64,000 nt of DNA, taken from assembly GCA_017535725.1 (NCBI GenBank), contig JAFXTO010000010.1, positions 78,910-142,909 on the forward strand. The letters are read 5' to 3'. A program made the position numbers and the translations under genes. Numbering within the stretch: position 1 is the stretch's first letter; each line of letters begins with the position of its first letter. The notes below the pieces were generated by a model. The model saw nothing but the letters and a program-made list of their open reading frames with translations. It was not told where the DNA came from and did no database searches. This stretch comes from Bacteroidaceae bacterium (lineage in GTDB: Bacteria > Bacteroidota > Bacteroidia > Bacteroidales > Bacteroidaceae). Below, piece after piece: positions 25,970 through 35,540 of the stretch.

Positions 25970-26659
25970 TTACAGATTGAACGATACGCCAAAAAGGAGA
26001 TAGAGCTTCTCGTTGCGTGGGTTGGCGGTGAGGCCTGCAAAGACGGGAAGATGATATTTGTCCTTGATGACGAAGTCCTTGGTGGCGCGAAGGCTGACGT
26101 TGGTGACACAGAAGCCATTGGCGTTGTAGCTGGTGGTGGCCCAGGGCACAACCCCCATCGTAGCAGTCCAGTCCAGACCACCCAAACGGAATGGAGCTGA
26201 CAACTCAAAATAGCTGCTGTAGGCGCGTTTGCTATCGTTATTGAGGCCGTCGTTGCCCGCAAAGTTGGTGTACCACTGCAGGCTGAGGAAGCCGAAGTCG
26301 TAGCCAATGCCTGCCTCCCAGATGTGAGTGGTCTTATCATTTTTGTACTGGAAATAGCTGCCCGTGGAGAACCAGTAATCGGTAATGCCGACGGAGAAGC
26401 CTTTATAGGTGTAATCGAGCGTGAAGTCCAGCTCCTTGTCATCGGAAAAGTCGCTGATGCCTACACTGCCCCAAGTAGAGAGGCTTAGCCCTTTCCAGCT
26501 GATGCCGAGAGTAGGCTGTAGGCTCACATCGCCTAAGTCCTGGCCACGCCAGATGTATTGTTTGACGAGGTCAACACCAAGGGTGGCCTCCACTTTATCT
26601 TGTGCTCCAACTGTAGTTAAACTGACTACAGAAAGAATAACTGCTAATATCTTTTTCAT
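25970..26659 (-). CDS. TorF-like outer-membrane beta-barrel protein in the nitrogen operon
   Basis: A 229-residue exported protein with signal peptide MKKILAVILSVVSLTTVGA and alternating aromatic/hydrophobic beta-strands (YIWRGQDLGDVSLQPTLGIS; FSVGITDYWFSTGSYFQY), ending LYLLFGVSFNL with the terminal aromatic-type strand of a barrel. It lies between amtB and purF and may let ammonium or small nitrogen compounds cross the outer membrane; that is inference from position. The ATG at 26659 is chosen because the upstream in-frame start adds MYNCL before the signal peptide. Confidence 0.72.
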   Translation of the reverse strand: MKKILAVILSVVSLTTVGAQDKVEATLGVDLVKQYIWRGQDLGDVSLQPTLGISWKGLSLSTWGSVGISDFSDDKELDFTLDYTYKGFSVGITDYWFSTGSYFQYKNDKTTHIWEAGIGYDFGFLSLQWYTNFAGNDGLNNDSKRAYSSYFELSAPFRLGGLDWTATMGVVPWATTSYNANGFCVTNVSLRATKDFVIKDKYHLPVFAGLTANPRNEKLYLLFGVSFNL

Positions 26660-26703
26660 AAGGCAATTATACATCTTTATTAGTTGTCATTTTTTACTTT
26701 ATT

Positions 26704-27957
26704 TTAATTGTAACAAGTCTCTCCGTGTTCATAGATGTCCAGACCTTCGTCCTCGATACGAGCGGGAACACGTAGGCCATGCAGTTTCTTGATGCCATAG
26801 AAGAGAACTATACCACAGGCAGCAGCCCAAAGGTCGATGATGAGGATGCCAAAGCACTCAGCTCCGAAGAATCCCCAGCCATGACCATACAGAGCACCGT
26901 TCGTGACAGAGAGCAAGCCAGTAAGTAAGGTGCCGAGAATACCGCAGACACCATGTACAGAGCTTGCACCCACGGGATCGTCAATGTGCAATTTGTGGTC
27001 GATGAACTCAATGGCAAAGACCAGCACCGTTCCGCAGATAAGGCCGATGGCGACCGCTCCCACGGGAGAGACCACATCGCAACCAGCCGTGATGCCCACC
27101 AGACCTGCCAGCACACCGTTCAGCGTCAGGGAGAACGAAGGCTTCTTGTACTTCAGCCACGTAAAAAACATTGTTGCCACACCACCGGCAGCAGCTGCCA
27201 GATTCGTGGTCAGGAAGACATGACTGATGGCCGTGCGGTTCACCTCCCCACTGGCTGCCAGCTGAGAGCCAGGGTTGAAACCGAACCAACCCAACCAGAG
27301 GATAAATACGCCCAAAGCAGCAAGCGTCAGCGAGTGACCGGGGATAGCACGGCTCTTGCCGTCCTTGCCATATTTGCCACGACGGGCACCGAGTGCCATA
27401 GCGCCGATCAATGCCAGCACGCCGCCCACGCTGTGTACGATGGCCGAACCTGCAAAGTCGTGGAAGACATCGCCGAAAGTGGTCATCATGAAGCTGTCGT
27501 CCGCATCGTTGCAAAGCCAGCCGCCGCCCCACGTCCAATGTCCTTCAATAGGATAGATAAACAGCGAGATAATGGCGCTGTAGATGACGTACATTGAAAA
27601 CTTGGTGCGCTCGGCCATGGCACCACTCACAATCGTTGCACTGGTTGCACAGAACACCGTTTCGAAAATGAGGAAGCCTTCTACTGGCAACTCGCCATTG
27701 TAGAAACTGAGGTCGCCCCAGTTGGGCATTCCTATGAAGCCTGCGCCGTCTGATCCGAACATGAAACCAAAGCCCACAAACCAGAACAGCAATGATCCGA
27801 ACATGAAATCCACGAAGTTCTTGAAGAGGATGTTGGCCGTGTTCTTGCTACGAGTGAAACCAGCCTCGCACAGCGCAAAGCCTGGTTGCATGAAGAACAC
27901 CAACATTGCAGCCAATAACATCCATACAGTATCTAAAGAAAGTGCTATTTCGTTCAT
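26704..27957 (-). CDS. amtB: Ammonium transporter
   Basis: A 417-residue inner-membrane channel of about eleven segments. It has FMQPGFALCEAGFTRSKN, the family signature DFAGSAIVHSVGGVLALIGA, and LGWFGFNPGS. The C-terminal tail (RVPARIEDEGLDIYEHGE) is the part that normally contacts the P-II trimer. P-II is immediately upstream, the usual glnK-amtB pairing. Confidence 0.96.
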   Translation of the reverse strand: MNEIALSLDTVWMLLAAMLVFFMQPGFALCEAGFTRSKNTANILFKNFVDFMFGSLLFWFVGFGFMFGSDGAGFIGMPNWGDLSFYNGELPVEGFLIFETVFCATSATIVSGAMAERTKFSMYVIYSAIISLFIYPIEGHWTWGGGWLCNDADDSFMMTTFGDVFHDFAGSAIVHSVGGVLALIGAMALGARRGKYGKDGKSRAIPGHSLTLAALGVFILWLGWFGFNPGSQLAASGEVNRTAISHVFLTTNLAAAAGGVATMFFTWLKYKKPSFSLTLNGVLAGLVGITAGCDVVSPVGAVAIGLICGTVLVFAIEFIDHKLHIDDPVGASSVHGVCGILGTLLTGLLSVTNGALYGHGWGFFGAECFGILIIDLWAAACGIVLFYGIKKLHGLRVPARIEDEGLDIYEHGETCYN

Positions 27958-27988
27958 AATAGTAATGTCGTGTTTAATGTTATCCTTT

Positions 27989-28336
27989 TTATTTCTTATC
28001 TCTCAATACCGTGTCACCATTTTCACCCGTGCGAATGCTCCAGGTGTCAATCATGTCGCTAACGAAGATGCGGCCGTCGCCGACCTCGCCTGTATGGGCC
28101 GTGTCGATGATCACCTTCACGGTGGGCTGCACGAACTGGTCGCGACAAACGATTGTAATAGCTACACGCTCAATGACGTCCGTTGAGTATTGCACGCCGC
28201 GGTAGATGCGTTCCTGTCGGCTTTGGCCGATGCCGTGCACGTCGTGATACTCAAACCAGTCAATGTCTGAGCTGAGCAATGCCTCCTTGACATCCTCAAA
28301 CTTTGTTTTCCTGATAATTGCTTCAATCTTTTTCAT
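27989..28336 (-). CDS. glnK: P-II nitrogen regulatory protein
   Basis: A 115-residue trimeric sensor of 2-oxoglutarate and ATP/ADP that gates AmtB. It begins [20 protein letters not shown]. The T-loop region is [16 protein letters not shown], retaining a tyrosine at the position uridylylated in E. coli. The B-loop is [13 protein letters not shown] and the C-loop RTGENGD. It is the first gene of the minus-strand arm, 31 bases before amtB. Whether it is the glnB or glnK paralogue is decided only by linkage. Confidence 0.93.
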   Translation of the reverse strand: MKKIEAIIRKTKFEDVKEALLSSDIDWFEYHDVHGIGQSRQERIYRGVQYSTDVIERVAITIVCRDQFVQPTVKVIIDTAHTGEVGDGRIFVSDMIDTWSIRTGENGDTVLRDKK

Positions 28337-28394
28337 TACTTAATAAATGTTACTTGTGAGCGTCCTGTTATTACACATTGCAATGTTTTCGCTG

Positions 28395-28402
28395 CAAATG
28401 TA
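28395..28402 (-). promoter_or_regulatory. -7 box TACATTTG for the glnK-amtB-purF-pyrG-asnB-carAB arm
   Basis: Matches TAnnTTTG, 58 bases before the P-II ATG. The spacer to the divergent dapF promoter (28403-28539) is A/T-rich and could hold regulator sites, but no clear palindrome was recognised. Confidence 0.55.
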
Positions 28403-28539
28403 CGACATTTTGTCAATGAAACAATCAATATTCAATCGTTTTGTAACGTAACACATTCTTTCTTTGACATGTGTCAATTATTAATTACTTCATATATACT
28501 TTTTGATACTAAATGTGCTCGTTTCTGTGACAAAATGAC

Positions 28540-28547
28540 TACCTTTG
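28540..28547 (+). promoter_or_regulatory. -7 box TACCTTTG for the dapF-dapL-gltB-gltD-glnN arm
   Basis: Exact TACCTTTG, 50 bases before the chosen dapF ATG (29 before an alternative ATG at 28577). With the minus-strand box it defines a divergent control region for nitrogen genes. Confidence 0.6.
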
Positions 28548-28597
28548 CATCGGAAATAAGAACAAAAGCATTGTTTATGCGTGTAAATAACACCAAA

Positions 28598-29509
28598 ATG
28601 GTAGATAAAATACATTTTACGAAGATGCATGGGGCTGGCAACGATTATATATACGTTGACACCTTATTATATAATATAAAGGATCCAGCTGCTGCGGCTC
28701 GCCTGTGGAGCGACCGTCATAAGGGCATTGGCTCGGATGGACTTGTGCTTATCGGACGAAGCACCATTCCAGAGGCGGATTTCACGATGCGCATTTTCAA
28801 TGCCGACGGCTCGGAGGCACTAATGTGTGGCAATGCCAGCCGCTGCGTAGGGAAATATGTCTATGAGAGGGGACTGACCAAAGAGACACAAATAAAACTC
28901 CTTACGCTTTCGGGTATTAAGGTGCTTGACCTTCTTGTGAGGGACGGCATCGTGGAAAGTGTGACAGTTGATATGGGAGAGCCCGTTTTTGAGAACCCAA
29001 AACAATATAATCCCACATACTCTACTCCCGCCCTCCCTGTTAGGGAGGGAGCAGTTACCTTTGACTCTGAAGTAGAGCTGCCTACAAGACATCCTGCTCT
29101 AACAGGGAGGGCGGGGGGAGAGTCCGCCGGGGTCGAGTCTTCCCTTTTTGTCTCAATGGGCAACCCGCACTATGTCATCTTTACCGACGATGTGGATGCT
29201 GTGGAGACTTTAGGAAAAGAAATGGAATACCATCCCGCGTTTCCCGAACGTTGCAACATCGAATTTGCTGAAATGCGTCCTGACGGCATTCGGGTGCGCG
29301 TTTGGGAACGCGGCAGTGGCATCACGATGGCTTGTGGAACTGGTGCCTGTGCTACGGCTGTAGCTGCCTGTAAGACAGGTCGCGCAGGTTGCCGGAGCCA
29401 CATCATCATGGATGGCGGAACGCTAGAGATAGAATGGAGCGAGGCTGACAATCATGTTTATATGACGGGGCCGGCAGAGTTCGTATTTGAAGGAGATGTG
29501 GAGGAATGA
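28598..29509 (+). CDS. dapF: Diaminopimelate epimerase with an in-frame palindromic composite insertion
   Basis: Interconverts LL- and meso-diaminopimelate for lysine and peptidoglycan. Starts [23 protein letters not shown] 28577, giving MRVNNTK in front, is an alternative. The catalytic Cys pair is in [12 protein letters not shown] and [13 protein letters not shown]. At 303 residues it is about 30 longer than E. coli DapF. The extra stretch [17 protein letters not shown]... to ...GRAGGES sits between a variable strand and [14 protein letters not shown]. The same insertion is found in pyrG. It is the first gene of the plus-strand arm, with the DAP aminotransferase next. Confidence 0.93.
   Translation: MVDKIHFTKMHGAGNDYIYVDTLLYNIKDPAAAARLWSDRHKGIGSDGLVLIGRSTIPEADFTMRIFNADGSEALMCGNASRCVGKYVYERGLTKETQIKLLTLSGIKVLDLLVRDGIVESVTVDMGEPVFENPKQYNPTYSTPALPVREGAVTFDSEVELPTRHPALTGRAGGESAGVESSLFVSMGNPHYVIFTDDVDAVETLGKEMEYHPAFPERCNIEFAEMRPDGIRVRVWERGSGITMACGTGACATAVAACKTGRAGCRSHIIMDGGTLEIEWSEADNHVYMTGPAEFVFEGDVEE
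29018..29124 (+). repeat. Composite element: two inverted family B copies in dapF
   Basis: 107 bases matching the pyrG composite. The spacer GCAGTTACCTTTGACTCTGA... is shared with about four mismatches in 47, and the right arm lacks six bases (CCTCCC), which preserves the frame but weakens that hairpin. The left arm starts TACTCTACTCCCGCC. It is read in the same frame and orientation as in pyrG although the two genes lie on opposite strands. Confidence 0.9.
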
Positions 29510-29540
29510 AAAATGAAAGAGAGAAAATTGAAAATTGAAG

Positions 29541-30710
29541 ATGAAGATAAATGACAATTATTTGAATTTGTCCAGCAACTATTTGTTCGCGGATATTGCT
29601 AAGAGGGTCAGGGCATTCAAGGCGCAAAGCCCCAAAGCAGATGTGATTTCATTGGGTATCGGTGACGTCACCCAGCCGCTTTGCCCTGCGGTGGTGGAAG
29701 CCTTGCACAAGGCTGCTGATGAAATGGGAACAGCTGCCACCTTCCATGGCTACGGTCCCGAACAGGGGTACGACTTCCTACGCAACGCCATCGTGGAACA
29801 TGTTTTTCGAGCCCGCGGAATGAGTATCGATGCCGATGAGATCTTCGTGAGCGACGGAGCCAAGAGTGATACGGGTAATTTTCAGGAGTTGCTGTCTACT
29901 GATAGCGTGGTGGCTGTGACGGATCCAGTCTATCCCGTTTACGTGGATTCCAACCTCATGGCAGGTCGCAGTATCGTGAAACTGCCTTGCACGGCAGAAA
30001 ATGGCTTCGTGCCCGAATTGCCCCGTCAGCACGTGGATGTCATCTATTTATGCTATCCCAACAATCCGACAGGAACGACCCTTACCAAGGAGCAGTTAAA
30101 GAAATGGGTGGATTACGCCCTCTCCAACGATGCCCTCATCTTCTATGATGCCGCCTACGAGGCTTTCATTCAGAATGATGATATACCTCATAGTATTTAT
30201 GAGATTCCTGGTGCCAAGCGTTGTGCTGTAGAGTTTCATAGTTACTCTAAGACAGCTGGCTTTACAGGTGTTCGCTGCGGCTTTACGGTGGTTCCGAAAG
30301 ACCTGCAAATATCCCTAAATCCATTGTGGAACCGCCGTCAGACAACCAAGTTTAACGGTACAAGTTACCTCAGTCAGCGAGCTGCAGAGGCAATCTATTC
30401 TCCTGAGGGAAAGAAACAGGTACGGGCAACCATTCAATATTATATGAAGAACGCCTGCGTCATGCGTGAGGAATTGACCGATATGAACTTCAAGGTTTAT
30501 GGTGGTGCAGATTCCCCTTATCTGTGGGTTCGCACTCCCAACAGCATGACCTCCTGGGAGTTTTTCGATTGGATGCTCCACTCGGCTCATGTGGTTTGCA
30601 CCCCAGGCGCAGGCTTCGGCCCTTCTGGAGAAGGGTATGTAAGGCTGACGGCTTTCGGAACACATGAGAAAACGGAGGAAGCCCTCCATCGTATCGATAA
30701 GAAACTGTAA
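29541..30710 (+). CDS. dapL: LL-diaminopimelate aminotransferase
   Basis: PLP enzyme converting tetrahydrodipicolinate directly to LL-diaminopimelate, the substrate of DapF. The product is 389 residues from ATG 29541 ([16 protein letters not shown]); a TTG six bases earlier is less likely. It has [45 protein letters not shown] and [14 protein letters not shown] with the PLP lysine. The dapF-dapL pair in a glutamate/GOGAT operon makes sense because DapL uses glutamate as amino donor. Confidence 0.94.
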   Translation: MKINDNYLNLSSNYLFADIAKRVRAFKAQSPKADVISLGIGDVTQPLCPAVVEALHKAADEMGTAATFHGYGPEQGYDFLRNAIVEHVFRARGMSIDADEIFVSDGAKSDTGNFQELLSTDSVVAVTDPVYPVYVDSNLMAGRSIVKLPCTAENGFVPELPRQHVDVIYLCYPNNPTGTTLTKEQLKKWVDYALSNDALIFYDAAYEAFIQNDDIPHSIYEIPGAKRCAVEFHSYSKTAGFTGVRCGFTVVPKDLQISLNPLWNRRQTTKFNGTSYLSQRAAEAIYSPEGKKQVRATIQYYMKNACVMREELTDMNFKVYGGADSPYLWVRTPNSMTSWEFFDWMLHSAHVVCTPGAGFGPSGEGYVRLTAFGTHEKTEEALHRIDKKL

Positions 30711-30742
30711 ATTCGAAAAATCAGAAAAACGAGAATATAATT

Positions 30743-33700
30743 ATGGTTAGTCAACAAGGATTATATCAAGAAGCTTATGAGCATGATGCTTGTGGCGTGG
30801 GAATGATTGTGAACATCCACGGTGGAAAAAGTCATGAACTGGTGGATAACGCCCTGAAGGTGCTGGAAAATATGGAGCACCGAGGAGCCGAGACGCGCGA
30901 CAAGACGGGCGACGGCGCAGGTATCATGGTGCAGATTCCACATGAGTTTATTCTTCTGCAGGGTATTCCTGTGCCTGAAAAAGGAAAATATGGTACAGGA
31001 TTGGTGTTCCTTCCGAAGGACGAAAAGGCTCAACAGGAAATTCTGAGCGTGATGATTGAGGAGATTGAGCGCGAGGGACTACAGCTGATGCACGTAAGAA
31101 CAGTGCCGACGTGTCCGGAAGTACTGGGCGATGCTGCAAGGGTCGTGGAGCCGGATATTAAGCAGATCTTCATAACAACCAGCCTCACCCCCGACCCCTC
31201 TCCAAAGGGCGAGGGGAGTAGTATCATTCAGGGTGATGTGTCAGAGCTTGACCGTTCATTATATAAAATAAGGAAGAGGATAGAGGACCGTATAGCCGAA
31301 ATGGCAAAGGTATCTACTCCCCTCTCCAATCGGAGAGGGGTCGGGGGTGAGGCTTATGTCTGCTCCCTTTCTTCAAAGAATCTTATCTACAAAGGAATGC
31401 TGACGAGCGGACAGCTGCGGCGCTATTTCCCTGACTTGTCGAGTCCCTATTTCACAAGCGGACTGGCGCTGGTGCACTCACGTTTCAGCACAAACACATT
31501 CCCTACGTGGTCATTGGCCCAGCCTTTCCGCTTGCTGGCGCACAATGGTGAGATTAACACCATTCGCGGTAACCGTGGCTGGATGAAGGCTCGCGAGAGC
31601 GTGCTGAACAGCGAGGCGCTGGGTGATATCAAGGACTTGAGGCCGATTGTACAGGAGGGCATGAGTGATTCTGCCAGTCTGGATAACGTCTTCGAGTTCC
31701 TGATGATGAGCGGACTCTCGCTGCCGCAAGCGATAGCTATCTTGGTGCCGGAAAGCTTCAACGACAAGAACCCGATTAGCGAGGATTTGAAGGCATTCTA
31801 TGAATATCATTCAATCTTGATGGAGCCTTGGGACGGGCCTGCTGCACTGTTGTTCAGCGACGGCCGTTATGCAGGCGGAATGCTTGACAGGAACGGTTTG
31901 CGTCCTAGCCGTTACACGATTACCAAGAGCGGCATGATGGTTGTGGCCTCAGAAGTTGGCGTGATGGACTTCGAGCCGGGCGACGTGGTAAGCAAGGGTC
32001 GTCTGCAGCCGGGCAAGATTCTACTTATCGACACACAGGAAGGAAAGATATACTACGACGGCGAAATCAAGGAGCAGCTGGCAAAGGCTCATCCTTATCG
32101 CGAGTGGCTGAACGAGAACCGTGTGCAATTGGAGAAACTGAAGAGTGGAAGGCACGTGGAAAACGGTGTGGAGAATCTTCAGCAGAAGCTCGTTACCTTT
32201 GGTTTCGGCCAGGAGGACATTGATAAGACTATCGTTCCTATGGCGACAGCAGGTCAGGAGCCTGTAGCTGCAATGGGTAACGATACTCCGCTGGCTGTTA
32301 TCAGCGATCGTCCTCAGGTATTGTTCAACTATTTCCGCCAGCAGTTTGCTCAGGTGACGAATCCTGCTATCGACCCGATTCGCGAGGAGCTGGTAATGAG
32401 CCTGACAGAATACATCGGTGCCGTGGGAACGAACATCCTGACACCAGATGCATCGAACTGTAAGATGGTTCGTCTGCCGCAACCCGTGCTCACAAACACA
32501 CAACTCGATATATTATGTAATATAAGGTATAAAGGTTTCAAAACCAAGAAGCTGGCTATGACATTTAGCCTCACCCCCAGCCCCTCTCCGATTGGAGAGG
32601 GGAGTAATTACCTTTCAAGTGCGGAAGAGGGGTTGCGTTTGGCTCTTGATAAGCTATGTAAGGATGCTGAGGCCTGCGTTGACGAGGGCGTGAACTACAT
32701 TATATTGACAGATAAAATCGATGATGCAAAGGTGTCTACTCCCCTCTCCAATCGGAGAGGGGTCGGGGGTGAGGCTTTTATCCCCTCCCTGTTGGCAGTC
32801 TCTGCCGTTCACCATTATCTGATTTCAGTGGGCAAGCGCGTACAGACAGCGCTGATTGTGGAGAGCGGTGAGATTCGCGAGGTGATGCATGCGGCGCTGT
32901 TGCTAGGATATGGAGCAAGCGCGCTGTGTCCATATATGACGTTCGCCGTGCTGGATGACTTGGTGAAGAAAGGCAAGATTCAGGAGGAGTACGCTACGGC
33001 GGAGAAAAACTACATCAAAGCGGTGGACAAGGGTCTTAAGAAGATTATGTCGAAAATGGGCATCAGCACCATCCGCAGCTATCGCGGCGCAAAGATTTTC
33101 GAGAGCATCGGACTGAGCGAAAACCTGCTGAGACGGTACTTCGGCACCGAAGTGAGTACCATCGGTGGTGTTGGGCTTAAGGAGATTGCTCGCGATGCTA
33201 TCCGTCTGCACGAGGCAGGCTGTGGAGTCGGTCGCTGTGCCACCGTGACACCCCTTCCAAACCAGGGGCAGTTCGCATGGCGCAAGGACGGCATCAAGCA
33301 CGCGTGGAACCCGGAGACGATAGCGAAACTGCAACTGGCTACCCGTCAGGGCAACTACGATAAGTTTAAGGAGTGGGCCAAGATTGTCGACGAGAAGGAG
33401 AGCCCTATCTTCATCCGCGATTTCTTCGGCTTCAAGAAGGCAGCCAAGCCTACTCCTATTGACGAGGTGGAGCCGGTGGAATCCATCGTCCGGCACTTCG
33501 TGACGGGTGCCATGAGTTTTGGCGCCTTGAGTATCGAGGCGCACGAGGCGCTGGCTCTGGCCATGAACAAGCTGGGTACACGCAGCAATACCGGCGAGGG
33601 TGGCGAGGACAACGCTCGCTACCATACAGAGGTGGATGGCGTTTCCCTGTCCAGCAAGACTAAGCAGATTGCATCAGGACGCTTTGGCGTGACAGCAGAG

Positions 33701-35425
33701 TATCTGGTGAATTCCGAGGAAATACAGATTAAGGTGGCACAGGGCGCAAAGCCCGGCGAGGGCGGACAGTTGCCCGGTTTCAAGGTGAACGAGATTATCG
33801 CCAAGACGCGTAACGCTATACCGGGCATCAGCCTGATAAGCCCGCCACCCCATCACGACATTTATAGCATCGAAGATCTGGCGCAGCTCATCTTCGACCT
33901 GAAGAATATCAACCCGACAGCCGCCGTCAGCGTGAAACTCGTAGCCGAGAGTGGTGTGGGAACCATCGCCGCAGGTGTGGCAAAGGCCAAGGCCGATCTT
34001 ATCGTCATTAGTGGCAGCGAAGGTGGTACGGGTGCTTCGCCCGCTTCGAGTATGCGCTTCGCTGGAATATCGCCCGAGATTGGTCTCGCAGAGACGCAGC
34101 AGACGCTGGTGATGAACGGCCTGCGTAACCAGGTACGTCTCCAAACCGACGGACAGCTGAAGACCGCGAAGGACGTGATTATCATGGCAATGTTAGGTGC
34201 CGACGAGTTTTCGTTTGGTACGCTGCCGCTGATTGTGCTGGGCTGTGTGATGATGCGTAAGTGTAACACGAATACCTGCCCAATGGGTGTTGCCACACAG
34301 AACCCGGAACTGCGCAAGCATTTCGAGGGTCGTGCTGAGTACGTAGTAAACTTCTTCACTTTCCTGGCTGAACAAGTGCGTGAATACCTCGCTGAAATCG
34401 GTGTGCACTCGCTGAAGGAAATCATCGGTCACACCGAGCTCATCGAAACCACTGTGCCCGAGGTGTCTGCGTCGGGTTCCTCCGTCTTCGAGAAGTGGCG
34501 CACCATCGACTTCGCCCGTCTGCTGCACAAGCCTGAAAGTCAGAAACCCATGTACTGGGATCGCGGCGCATTCACAAAGGTTAGCGGCGTGAAAGACGAG
34601 GAGATCATCCGCGCCGCCCAGAAGGCCATCGACCAGCAGGAGGAGGTGACGCTCGATTATGCCATCAAGAATACCGACCGCGCCGCCTGCACAATGCTTT
34701 CGGGTGTTATTGCGAAGAAATATGGCGAGGCAGGACTGCCCGATGGCACGATAAAGATTAAGTTCAAGGGATCGGCAGGTCAGAGCTTTGGTGCCTTTGC
34801 AGTGTGCGGCCTCGACATTAGGCTTGAGGGCGAGACCAACGACTACTTTGGCAAGGGCCTCAGCGGCGGGCGCATCAGCATCCTTCCTCCTGCCCGCAGG
34901 AGCGACGACTTCAAGGCCGAGGAGAACATTATCGCTGGAAACACAGGCCTTTACGGTGCCACGAGCGGAGAGCTCTATATCAATGGCAAGGTGGGCGAAC
35001 GCTTTGGCGTGCGCAACTCAGGCGCCATCGCCGTCATCGAGGGCGCAGGCGACCACTGCTGTGAATATATGACCGGCGGTCGCGTGGTTGTGCTCGGCAA
35101 GACGGGTCGTAACTTCGCAGCCGGAATGAGCGGCGGTGTGGCCTACGTGTATGACCCCGACCACACTTTCGACTACTTCTGCAATATGGATATGGTAGAG
35201 CTCTCGCTGGTCGAGGACAGCATATCTCGCAAAGAGTTGCTCGAACTCATCCGACAGCACTATCTGCACACTGGTTCGGCCCTCGCCGGCCGAATGCTCG
35301 ATGACTGGCATCGCTACATCGATGACTTCATCCAGGTGGTGCCCATCGAGTACAAGCGTGTGCTGCAGGAGGAGCAGAACAAGAAACTGCAGGAGAAAAT
35401 CGCCAATATTCAGCGAGACTATTAA
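30743..35425 (+). CDS. gltB: Glutamate synthase large subunit with four in-frame palindromic insertions
   Basis: Transfers the amide of glutamine to 2-oxoglutarate. The 1560-residue product has a short propeptide MVSQQGLYQEAYEHDA before CGVGMIV (Cys17 nucleophile), ENMEHRGAETRDKTGDGAG, the FMN domain (MSFGALSIEAHEALA, GGTGASP), a 3Fe-4S motif CVMMRKCNTNTCPMG, and a C-terminal beta-helix (GDHCCEYMTGGRVVVLGKTG). Four extra peptides interrupt it: SLTPDPSPKGEGS and STPLSNRRGVGGEA around residues 147-204, and SLTPSPSPIGEGS and STPLSNRRGVGGEA around 609-678. They come from family A elements. All conserved active-site blocks are intact. Confidence 0.95.
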   Translation: MVSQQGLYQEAYEHDACGVGMIVNIHGGKSHELVDNALKVLENMEHRGAETRDKTGDGAGIMVQIPHEFILLQGIPVPEKGKYGTGLVFLPKDEKAQQEILSVMIEEIEREGLQLMHVRTVPTCPEVLGDAARVVEPDIKQIFITTSLTPDPSPKGEGSSIIQGDVSELDRSLYKIRKRIEDRIAEMAKVSTPLSNRRGVGGEAYVCSLSSKNLIYKGMLTSGQLRRYFPDLSSPYFTSGLALVHSRFSTNTFPTWSLAQPFRLLAHNGEINTIRGNRGWMKARESVLNSEALGDIKDLRPIVQEGMSDSASLDNVFEFLMMSGLSLPQAIAILVPESFNDKNPISEDLKAFYEYHSILMEPWDGPAALLFSDGRYAGGMLDRNGLRPSRYTITKSGMMVVASEVGVMDFEPGDVVSKGRLQPGKILLIDTQEGKIYYDGEIKEQLAKAHPYREWLNENRVQLEKLKSGRHVENGVENLQQKLVTFGFGQEDIDKTIVPMATAGQEPVAAMGNDTPLAVISDRPQVLFNYFRQQFAQVTNPAIDPIREELVMSLTEYIGAVGTNILTPDASNCKMVRLPQPVLTNTQLDILCNIRYKGFKTKKLAMTFSLTPSPSPIGEGSNYLSSAEEGLRLALDKLCKDAEACVDEGVNYIILTDKIDDAKVSTPLSNRRGVGGEAFIPSLLAVSAVHHYLISVGKRVQTALIVESGEIREVMHAALLLGYGASALCPYMTFAVLDDLVKKGKIQEEYATAEKNYIKAVDKGLKKIMSKMGISTIRSYRGAKIFESIGLSENLLRRYFGTEVSTIGGVGLKEIARDAIRLHEAGCGVGRCATVTPLPNQGQFAWRKDGIKHAWNPETIAKLQLATRQGNYDKFKEWAKIVDEKESPIFIRDFFGFKKAAKPTPIDEVEPVESIVRHFVTGAMSFGALSIEAHEALALAMNKLGTRSNTGEGGEDNARYHTEVDGVSLSSKTKQIASGRFGVTAEYLVNSEEIQIKVAQGAKPGEGGQLPGFKVNEIIAKTRNAIPGISLISPPPHHDIYSIEDLAQLIFDLKNINPTAAVSVKLVAESGVGTIAAGVAKAKADLIVISGSEGGTGASPASSMRFAGISPEIGLAETQQTLVMNGLRNQVRLQTDGQLKTAKDVIIMAMLGADEFSFGTLPLIVLGCVMMRKCNTNTCPMGVATQNPELRKHFEGRAEYVVNFFTFLAEQVREYLAEIGVHSLKEIIGHTELIETTVPEVSASGSSVFEKWRTIDFARLLHKPESQKPMYWDRGAFTKVSGVKDEEIIRAAQKAIDQQEEVTLDYAIKNTDRAACTMLSGVIAKKYGEAGLPDGTIKIKFKGSAGQSFGAFAVCGLDIRLEGETNDYFGKGLSGGRISILPPARRSDDFKAEENIIAGNTGLYGATSGELYINGKVGERFGVRNSGAIAVIEGAGDHCCEYMTGGRVVVLGKTGRNFAAGMSGGVAYVYDPDHTFDYFCNMDMVELSLVEDSISRKELLELIRQHYLHTGSALAGRMLDDWHRYIDDFIQVVPIEYKRVLQEEQNKKLQEKIANIQRDY
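31181..31220 (+). repeat. Family A element 1 in gltB
   Basis: AGCCTCACCCCCGACCCCTC-TCCaaaGGGCGAGGGGAGTA. Read as SLTPDPSPKGEGS. Confidence 0.88.
31314..31354 (-). repeat. Family A element 2 in gltB (inverted relative to element 1)
   Basis: Reverse complement of element 1 with hairpin CCCCTCTCCaatcGGAGAGGGG. Read as STPLSNRRGVGGEA. Its minus-strand tail is GAGTAGATACCTTTG, which includes an exact TACCTTTG. Confidence 0.88.
32566..32606 (+). repeat. Family A element 3 in gltB
   Basis: AGCCTCACCCCCAGCCCCTC-TCCGATTGGAGAGGGGAGTA, tail ATTACCTTTC. Read as SLTPSPSPIGEGS. Confidence 0.88.
32735..32776 (-). repeat. Family A element 4 in gltB (inverted relative to element 3)
   Basis: Same core sequence as element 2, read as STPLSNRRGVGGEA. 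Its minus-strand tail is GAGTAGACACCTTTG. Confidence 0.88.
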
Positions 35426-35540
35426 GGATAAAAAAGATTATAGGAATATAATAATAGAAAAGTAATGATTATGATGTAGTGTGTTTGTTGTTCTGCAATC
35501 CTTACATTCTTTAATTTTTATATTTTTAAATTTTTTCATC

